This document shows, one piece after another, positions 20,612 through 25,661 of a stretch of 25,661 nt of DNA. Below the pieces are notes generated by a model. It saw only the letters and a list, made by a program, of their open reading frames with translations. It had not been told where the DNA came from and made no database searches. The stretch is taken from contig DMCY01000094.1 in the NCBI GenBank assembly GCA_003451675.1, positions 1-25,661 of the forward strand, written 5' to 3'. Made by a program: the position numbers and the translations under genes. The stretch's first letter is position 1, and every line of letters begins with the position of its first letter. This stretch comes from Candidatus Atribacteria bacterium. Its GTDB lineage: Bacteria > Atribacterota > JS1 > SB-45 > 34-128.

Positions 20612-23600
20612 TTAAATTAAATAACTGTAATTTTTTAAAACTGTACTTATTATCGCGAAGACCTCCCGAATCTCACTAATATTATGACCCTTCGGATATT
20701 GAGATTTTGCAGGTATTAATTGGCCATCTTGACTGAATTTCAATTTCCATAGTTTATCCTGTAACCTTAAAGTTACCAACCGACTACTCCTAAAATCAGT
20801 AACCATAAAACCATTATTAGTGTTATTCTCAAAGTCCTCTTTGGTTGTGAAAAAGGTTAGCTTATCTTTGTATGGTTTACCATCATAGGGACAAAATGTA
20901 GCGCAGTTTCCACATTCATTACACAATGCATCAAGATGAAGAATCTGCCAGTCATCCTGAAACTCCTCTTTCTTATTTATTGCAATAGCCACGTTTGCCC
21001 GATTTGGACATACATCCACACATTTATTACAGACAACGTTGCACTCAAGACACCGCCCTGCTTCATTTTCAGATATTACCCTATCATCTTCGGATATTAC
21101 CGTAGGAACGAGACGGCCCTTTTTATTGTAAATCTCTGAAATCTGCTGTTTCTTATCGAAGGCCAGTTTAAAATTCTTATCCAAACCTTTCCAATCTGGT
21201 ATCTCCTTTTTAATAATGGCCTCTACCGCCTTTCGTGCATCGGCGATGGATTCAACCACGGTTGAAGGACCGCGAAGTGCATCACCACCTATAAAAACAT
21301 TTTTAAGATTAGTCTCAAGGGTTTCCGGGTTTGCATGCGGTCTATTGTTTTTTTTAATCTTTAACCCGCATGCCGATAAAAATTCAGAATCGGTATACTC
21401 CCCGATAGCACTAATTACCGAATCCACGGCTATCTCTTCGCTCTTTCCAGTGGGAACAGGGCGCCGGCGACCGCTTTCATCAGGAGCACCTAAAGCCATC
21501 CTGCGACATTTCAGAGTACCGCTTTTAGAAAATGATTCCGGCAGTAAGAGGGGCTTAAAAATAACTCCTTCTTCAAGGGCTCGCTCATACTCTTCCCTGT
21601 CTGCCGGCATTTCATCTTCGGTACGGCGGTAAACGATAAAAACCTTCTCGACTCCACCTACCTTCAGGGCTGCCCGTGCGCTGTCCACTGCAGTATTCCC
21701 GCCTCCAATTACTGCGACATTTCGCCCAAGAGTAAGAATCTCCGAATTTTCATTAAAAGACTTTAAAAAATCCAGGGATTCATAGACATTATTATTATCA
21801 CCGGTTAGTTGCAGTTTTCTTGAAACTTCCGCACCGATTCCGATAAAAATATATTTGTATCCTTCATCCTTTAAATCATTAATAGAAAATTCTTCTGACA
21901 CCCCGAATTTGAAATCCACACCAAGTGCTTTAATAATAAAAATATCTTTTTCAATAGCAGCCACAGGAATTCTAAAATTAGGTAGTATATGACTTACTAC
22001 CCCACCCGGAGAATCCTGTTTTTCAAATACAGTCACATTAAATCCATTTCTCGCAAGAAAATAAGCTACCGACAGCCCCGCTGGCCCTGCTCCAATAACC
22101 GCCACTTTTATATTAAGCTCTTTGGTAACATTATAGTTATTGGTAAGATATTCGACTTTCCCATGCTCAGCAGCAATTCTTTTAATCTCACGGATACCTA
22201 CCGCTCCTTCATAGTCAAGACGGGTACAATTATACATACATTGATGGTCGCAAATATGTCCGGTTATATTAGGAAGAGGGTTTTTTAAATAGATAAGTTT
22301 TAGGGCTTTATTGTATTGCCCATCAGCTACCAGCCGAATGTATTCAGGAATATCTTGATGAATAGGACAGGAAAGAACACAGGGAGCTATATAACAGTCA
22401 GTCAGGGGTAATTCCCGGTCAATGAAAACTTTCTTCGTACCTCTCCAATCTTTCCGGTAATAATTCTCCCGAAGGGCCTCTTCGGCTAATCGGTCAAGCT
22501 TTTCTACATCGATAACCTCGGGCCGTCTTCTCTCTTCAACTATTGGTTCTAATTTTCGGGCTATTTCTGCCATTCTCATATAACCGCCCGGCTTTAAGAG
22601 GTCAGTTGCTATCGTAATCGGTTTGATTCCCGTTTCAAAAATCTGAAGGATATTTAGCTGGGACGCTCCTCCTGAGTAAGATATAGAGAGAGTTCCTTCA
22701 AACTCACGCGATAAACGGGAAGCCAGAGTGATGGTAATGGGAAAGAGAATGCGTCCTGATAAATACATCTCCTCTCCGGGAAGAACACCAAGTGTATTCA
22801 CCGTTCCCAGTGTATTAGAAAGTTTTACTCCAAAATTACGACCACATTCAGTAGCTACTTTAGAAAGTCGTTTAAGCATCCCTATCGCATCATCCCATTG
22901 CAAGTCATTGGTAAAGGTAGATTCTTTAATATTTATATAATTAAATCCAAGCTCATCCAATATTTTTCTAACTAATTTATAGCCAAGGAGGGTCGGGTTT
23001 AATTTTACGAAAGTGTGGAGTCTTTTTTCTTCCATAAGATATTTACAGATAGATTCTATCTCTTTCGGGGGGCATCCGTGCATGGTAGAGAGAGTTACAG
23101 AGCGGGCAATATACGGAGAAATTGTCCTGGAAATATTTTCCGGGCTTTTAACCTTCCCTTTAAGGTGCAGAACTTCTGAAAAGTTTGTATCCCGAATAAA
23201 AGAACTTAATTCCTCTAAGTAACGCTTGAATAACGGATGTCCGGAGGCATCGGTTAAACTATTAATAAACGAATCCATGCCGGGGGTTTTAATTCCCTCC
23301 AGATCGTAGCCAACGCTCATATTAAAAATAAAAGATTGTTTTGCAGTAACCCGCATATCAAAAACTGCTTCTATGAAGTGAAGCAATACCCATGCTTTAA
23401 CATACTCGTTGTATGCCTGCTCCAGGGAAAGTTCGGTAGACCATTCGGTATTGTAGCCCTCATCTCGGGCATCGATACAGGGCTTCTCAAATTTCAGACT
23501 GTCAAGTTTTTGTACAGTCTTAAGCTCGAAAAAACGTCCCCCAACCAGATAGGCAGCAATAATATTCTGGGTCAACTGGGTATGAGGGCCTGCTGCAGGT

Positions 23601-23767
23601 CCTATAGGGGTAGCACAGGTTTCATCAAATATCTGAATACTTTTTTCATTTTCCTTAATAAAAAATTGAGATTCAGGTATGCCAAAAATCGTCCACTGCG
23701 ATCGATATTCTTCAGTTATCCAACAAAGTAATTGCTTAAAGGGAACTGGCCTCATAACATCTCCCAT
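20612..23767 (-). CDS. ygfK: YgfK-type iron-sulfur flavoprotein (putative selenate reductase subunit)
   Basis: This protein of about 1051 residues has three parts. Residues 1-430 are a dihydroorotate-dehydrogenase-like domain (TPIGPAAGPHTQLTQNIIAA, STMHGCPPKEIE, SYSGGASQ). Residues 455-540 form a GltD-like Fe-S domain (Cys463, Cys467, Cys506, Cys510, Cys514). An FAD/NAD(P)H oxidoreductase follows (VAVIGAGPAGLSVAYF at about 556-571, VAVIGGGNTAVDSARA at about 684-699). The C-terminus has ferredoxin cysteines at 906-920 and 949-959 (CNECGNCATFCP). I chose the ATG at 23767, with AAGGAGGAG directly upstream. YgfK is encoded beside xdhD and ygfM in E. coli and is linked to selenium-dependent molybdenum hydroxylases. 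It likely exchanges electrons between NAD(P)H, iron-sulfur clusters and an unknown partner. The selenate-reductase label is historical. Confidence 0.92.
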   Translation of the reverse strand: MGDVMRPVPFKQLLCWITEEYRSQWTIFGIPESQFFIKENEKSIQIFDETCATPIGPAAGPHTQLTQNIIAAYLVGGRFFELKTVQKLDSLKFEKPCIDARDEGYNTEWSTELSLEQAYNEYVKAWVLLHFIEAVFDMRVTAKQSFIFNMSVGYDLEGIKTPGMDSFINSLTDASGHPLFKRYLEELSSFIRDTNFSEVLHLKGKVKSPENISRTISPYIARSVTLSTMHGCPPKEIESICKYLMEEKRLHTFVKLNPTLLGYKLVRKILDELGFNYINIKESTFTNDLQWDDAIGMLKRLSKVATECGRNFGVKLSNTLGTVNTLGVLPGEEMYLSGRILFPITITLASRLSREFEGTLSISYSGGASQLNILQIFETGIKPITIATDLLKPGGYMRMAEIARKLEPIVEERRRPEVIDVEKLDRLAEEALRENYYRKDWRGTKKVFIDRELPLTDCYIAPCVLSCPIHQDIPEYIRLVADGQYNKALKLIYLKNPLPNITGHICDHQCMYNCTRLDYEGAVGIREIKRIAAEHGKVEYLTNNYNVTKELNIKVAVIGAGPAGLSVAYFLARNGFNVTVFEKQDSPGGVVSHILPNFRIPVAAIEKDIFIIKALGVDFKFGVSEEFSINDLKDEGYKYIFIGIGAEVSRKLQLTGDNNNVYESLDFLKSFNENSEILTLGRNVAVIGGGNTAVDSARAALKVGGVEKVFIVYRRTEDEMPADREEYERALEEGVIFKPLLLPESFSKSGTLKCRRMALGAPDESGRRRPVPTGKSEEIAVDSVISAIGEYTDSEFLSACGLKIKKNNRPHANPETLETNLKNVFIGGDALRGPSTVVESIADARKAVEAIIKKEIPDWKGLDKNFKLAFDKKQQISEIYNKKGRLVPTVISEDDRVISENEAGRCLECNVVCNKCVDVCPNRANVAIAINKKEEFQDDWQILHLDALCNECGNCATFCPYDGKPYKDKLTFFTTKEDFENNTNNGFMVTDFRSSRLVTLRLQDKLWKLKFSQDGQLIPAKSQYPKGHNISEIREVFAIISTVLKNYSYLI

Positions 23768-23781
23768 AATTCTCCTCCTTA

Positions 23782-23810
23782 AAAAAATAGGAACACACAT
23801 CCTATTTTTT
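23782..23810 (-). terminator. Terminator-like hairpin touching the ygfK ribosome-binding site
   Basis: On the minus strand the stem AAAAAATAGGA / TCCTATTTTTT closes a TGTGTGT loop, and the T-run continues into AAGGAGG, the Shine-Dalgarno sequence of ygfK. This could terminate transcription arriving from the FucI-like gene upstream, or act as an attenuator for ygfK. The stem has few GC pairs, so it may be weak. Confidence 0.4.
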
Positions 23811-23852
23811 ACATAACCTAAATTTCTTGCATGATTATTTTATATCATTATT

Positions 23853-25046
23853 TTACCATTTAAAGAATTCTCCTACCAGCTTATTATAATCTCCTTTGCA
23901 AATCAGATGATGATTACCCAGAGAATTTTGTAAAAAATATTTAATTCCCTCATTCATTCTAAATCTTATTTGAGTCCTGCATAAATTCTCGCTATTTAAA
24001 TTTTCAATTATTTCTCCTCCGGACACGAAATATTCTTTACCATCTCGGGAAAGTTTAAAAATAGTGGATTCCCCTTCCTCTATGACTCCCTTTATGCCCA
24101 CTCCTAAACCTGATTCAAAGTGAGTTTTTAAATAAAATTCATCAGGCATATTTAAGGGCAAAGTACAGTGAGCTAAAATTATTTCATTCTTTTCAATATT
24201 AATGCTGGAGGGATTAGCCATAAAAACAGGCTCATCGGTCAAATAATGCAGAATGGCCATAGATATAAGAGCGGGAATATCCCCTTCGCATCCACCCATA
24301 ATTCCTCCATCATTTAACAAAGAGAGACCGAGACAACCGGTATTTTTATAAATTTCCAGCAGGTCAAAACATCTTACGGTAATGCCATCAAATTTATATT
24401 TGTTTACAATGGCTTTAAACCCGCTATAGATTTTTAATGCTCCATCTATTGATTTACTATCAAAGCCTTTATTTTTAATATCATTTAATTTGGGATGGGT
24501 AAAATTGTGATCCCGGTCAATTTCTTTAACCAGTTCGTCCATTTTAATATTAATTAATGAAATTCCTAAATTGTCTTTTACCTTCTTATAATCTACTTCG
24601 CTGGCTATAAGCCAATCGGATGGTTTGCCGATAACTCCTAATTTAGTTGAAGCTAACCTTCTTTTCACTTTAAATATTTTACTGACTTCTTTTATCCTCC
24701 TGGCGATATAACCACTTTCTCCGTGGATTATCTCTACTTTTTCTCCTTTCTGTTTTAAAAAGGAGGCAATCTCCAAAGAGGCGGCAAAAGAATTATGTAA
24801 TCCACTGGATAAAAGCAGGTAAGGTCCCTTGACCTGTTTAAAAATTTGTTTGAACTTCCCCTCAACTCCCCCAGATTTAATAAAGAGAAGAGGGAAATAA
24901 TCTTTACGGTTAAAGTCCGCTAAGTTTATATTTTCAAACTTCTCACCCAATTTTTCTTCAATTTCAGTTATAAAGCCCTTCAAGGTTTTATTAATAACGC
25001 TTTCATTATGCACTTCTGAAACCAGATTATATAATCCTATTTTCAT
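23853..25046 (-). CDS. FucI/AraA-like protein (L-fucose/L-arabinose isomerase fold), function unknown
   Basis: The 397-residue protein resembles the L-fucose/L-arabinose isomerase superfamily in two places. One is a central KLGVIGKPSDWLIASEVDY. The other is a C-terminal GITVRCFDLL...GCLGLSLLNDGGIMGGCEGDIPALISMAILHYL, the usual ...CEGD...A... metal/substrate region of the family. The N-terminal 120 residues (KGPYLLLSSGLHNSFAASLEIASFLKQKGEKVEIIHG) look like the sugar-isomerase domain 1 but shorter. It should be cytoplasmic. GAAAGGGGG precedes the ATG. It is immediately upstream of ygfK on the same strand, with an attenuator-like hairpin between them, and it diverges from selC. No sugar transporter or kinase gene is adjacent. 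The true substrate may not be a sugar; position would favour a link to selenium or purine metabolism, but this is speculation. Confidence 0.6.
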   Translation of the reverse strand: MKIGLYNLVSEVHNESVINKTLKGFITEIEEKLGEKFENINLADFNRKDYFPLLFIKSGGVEGKFKQIFKQVKGPYLLLSSGLHNSFAASLEIASFLKQKGEKVEIIHGESGYIARRIKEVSKIFKVKRRLASTKLGVIGKPSDWLIASEVDYKKVKDNLGISLINIKMDELVKEIDRDHNFTHPKLNDIKNKGFDSKSIDGALKIYSGFKAIVNKYKFDGITVRCFDLLEIYKNTGCLGLSLLNDGGIMGGCEGDIPALISMAILHYLTDEPVFMANPSSINIEKNEIILAHCTLPLNMPDEFYLKTHFESGLGVGIKGVIEEGESTIFKLSRDGKEYFVSGGEIIENLNSENLCRTQIRFRMNEGIKYFLQNSLGNHHLICKGDYNKLVGEFFKW

Positions 25047-25114
25047 ATTAAACCCCCTTTCTTTTATGCATTTACTGCCTATAATCAGTAAATTAATTTT
25101 TCTTAATTATCAAA

Positions 25115-25123
25115 ATTATAACA
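25115..25123 (-). promoter_or_regulatory. Candidate extended -10 promoter of the FucI-like gene
   Basis: The minus strand reads TGTTATAAT, an extended -10 element (TGnTATAAT). No good -35 box is visible 16-18 bases upstream. The ATG lies about 70 bases downstream. Confidence 0.35.
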
Positions 25124-25336
25124 CTTTATTTATATTCTATAAAATTTGCAAAATTCCTCTTTTTTTCTAAAATAAATAAAGAATAATTATACTTCTTATT
25201 TTTTCTTTCTCTCTTTTTCTTAGCGCAATACTAATTTTTTCTGGCTTTTGTATTTCGTCTTTGTCTCCTTTTTCTTAACTTTCCTTTCTCTTTCTTAACT
25301 CGATACTGTTTTTACTCGATACTTTAATATATTTTC

Positions 25337-25365
25337 TTGTAAAGTTTTGCAATACAATTTATAAT
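25337..25365 (+). promoter_or_regulatory. selC promoter
   Basis: TTGTAA (25337-25342) and TATAAT (25360-25365) are separated by exactly 17 bases and lie about 35 bases before the tRNA. This is a strong sigma-70-type promoter, probably also serving selA. Confidence 0.65.
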
Positions 25366-25400
25366 AAAAATAGAAAATATCTTAAAAAGCAAAATTAGAA

Positions 25401-25498
25401 GGGAGCGGATAGGCTCTGGTGGGCCTTGCGGACTTCAAATCCGTGGGCGGTAATTAATGCAATTGCCGCGGTGGGTTCGATTCCCACCCCTCCCGCCA
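25401..25498 (+). tRNA. selC: Selenocysteine tRNA, anticodon TCA (CCA encoded)
   Basis: The gene has the marks of bacterial tRNA-Sec: anticodon loop CTTCAAA with TCA anticodon, a six-bp D-stem (AGGCTC/GGGCCT) with a short loop, and a very long variable arm (GCGGTAATT...AATTGCCGC). The T-arm is GTGGG-TTCGATT-CCCAC, and an encoded G-CCA 3' end follows. The acceptor 5' strand is GGGAGCGG. The 3' strand after the T-stem has only seven bases (CCCTCCC). This gives a 12- rather than 13-bp acceptor/T helix, with one C-C mismatch at the sixth pair. The tRNA decodes UGA and is charged with serine before conversion by SelA, whose gene follows 44 bases later. Confidence 0.95.
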
Positions 25499-25542
25499 TT
25501 AATTTTTAACTTCAAAACCACCAAAGGAGATAATCTTACTAA

Positions 25543-25661
25543 TTGAAAAATAATACAGATACGAACAATAAAAAATTAAATTTATTACTATCCAAAATAC
25601 CCAGTGTAGAGATAACCTTGCAAAATAAGGCCTTAAAACCTTTAATACAAAAACATTCCCG
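25543..25661 (+). CDS. selA: Selenocysteine synthase SelA, N-terminal part (cut by window end)
   Basis: Thirty-nine codons are visible from a TTG start. An in-frame TAA lies immediately before it, so no longer version is possible, and AAAGGAG is 13 bases upstream. The sequence LNLLLSKIPSVEITLQNK matches the conserved N-terminus of SelA (LRxLPSVDxLL). SelA is the PLP-dependent enzyme that converts seryl-tRNA-Sec to selenocysteyl-tRNA-Sec using selenophosphate. Position right after selC supports the assignment. The rest of the gene lies outside the window. Confidence 0.8.
   Translation, partial: MKNNTDTNNKKLNLLLSKIPSVEITLQNKALKPLIQKHS

Larger units (their letters stand above)
25047..25400. other. 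AT-rich divergent region between the FucI-like gene and selC
   Basis: No gene is supported. The plus strand is strikingly pyrimidine-rich between about 25195 and 25300 (many TTTCT and CTTTT words). CTCGATACT words repeat near 25298-25322. The two candidate promoters at its ends are listed separately. Confidence 0.5.

Noticed and set aside
21216..21632. 138-codon plus-strand frame opposite ygfK
   Set aside because: Antisense shadow of the conserved oxidoreductase domain.
25190..25320. Small RNA or gene in the pyrimidine-rich gap
   Set aside because: No reading frame, stable stem or terminator was visible; composition alone is not evidence.

Overview
The window is about 36-38% GC by eye (estimated, not counted). 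It looks like a chromosomal segment of an anaerobic, selenium-using bacterium. The pointers are a selenocysteine tRNA (selC) followed by the start of selA, a YgfK-type iron-sulfur flavoprotein, a four-subunit molybdenum hydroxylase of the selenium-dependent nicotinate dehydrogenase type, extracytoplasmic thiol redox proteins and a LexA operator close to the Gram-positive type. Intergenic regions carry short odd repeats that resemble those I associate with candidate phyla such as Atribacterota. A clostridial-type host is also possible, and the taxonomy is a guess.

Layout. (1) 219-4015, minus strand: an ArsR-type regulator with a CxC metal motif, a secernin-like C69 peptidase, a flavodoxin-like protein, a minimal zinc metalloprotease and a HisC-like aminotransferase. 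(2) 4132-8025, minus strand: an extracytoplasmic redox cluster with a thioredoxin-CcdA/DsbD-like membrane protein, a redoxin with an unusual CX8C arrangement and a probable ATT start, a thioredoxin/Omp28-like lipoprotein and a three-domain DUF1573 protein. (3) 8353-11081, plus strand: an SOS operon lexA - DUF72 - dinB with a LexA operator between the -35 and -10 boxes. (4) 11273-15714, minus strand: a signalling operon made of a membrane histidine kinase with an extracytoplasmic alpha/alpha-toroid domain, a lone receiver, and a receiver-GAF-GAF-HD-GYP protein. Upstream of the kinase lie a gene remnant and a degenerate IS200-type element. (5) 16659-20347, minus strand: FAD, 2Fe-2S and two separate molybdopterin subunits, matching the NdhF/S/L/M arrangement. 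(6) 20612-25046, minus strand: ygfK and a FucI/AraA-like protein of unknown role. (7) 25401 to the end, plus strand: selC and the start of selA.

How the parts fit. Regions 5-7 form a plausible selenium-linked unit: a molybdenum hydroxylase, a probable electron-transfer partner (YgfK) and selenocysteine machinery next to them. Region 2 looks like a relay carrying reducing power across the membrane to secreted thiol proteins. Region 4 probably links an external ligand, through two receivers, to cyclic-di-GMP hydrolysis. The most novel-looking items are the toroid-sensor kinase and its phosphorelay, the redox cluster with the unusual redoxin, and the selenium neighbourhood. No CRISPR array, phage or complete transposon was seen.
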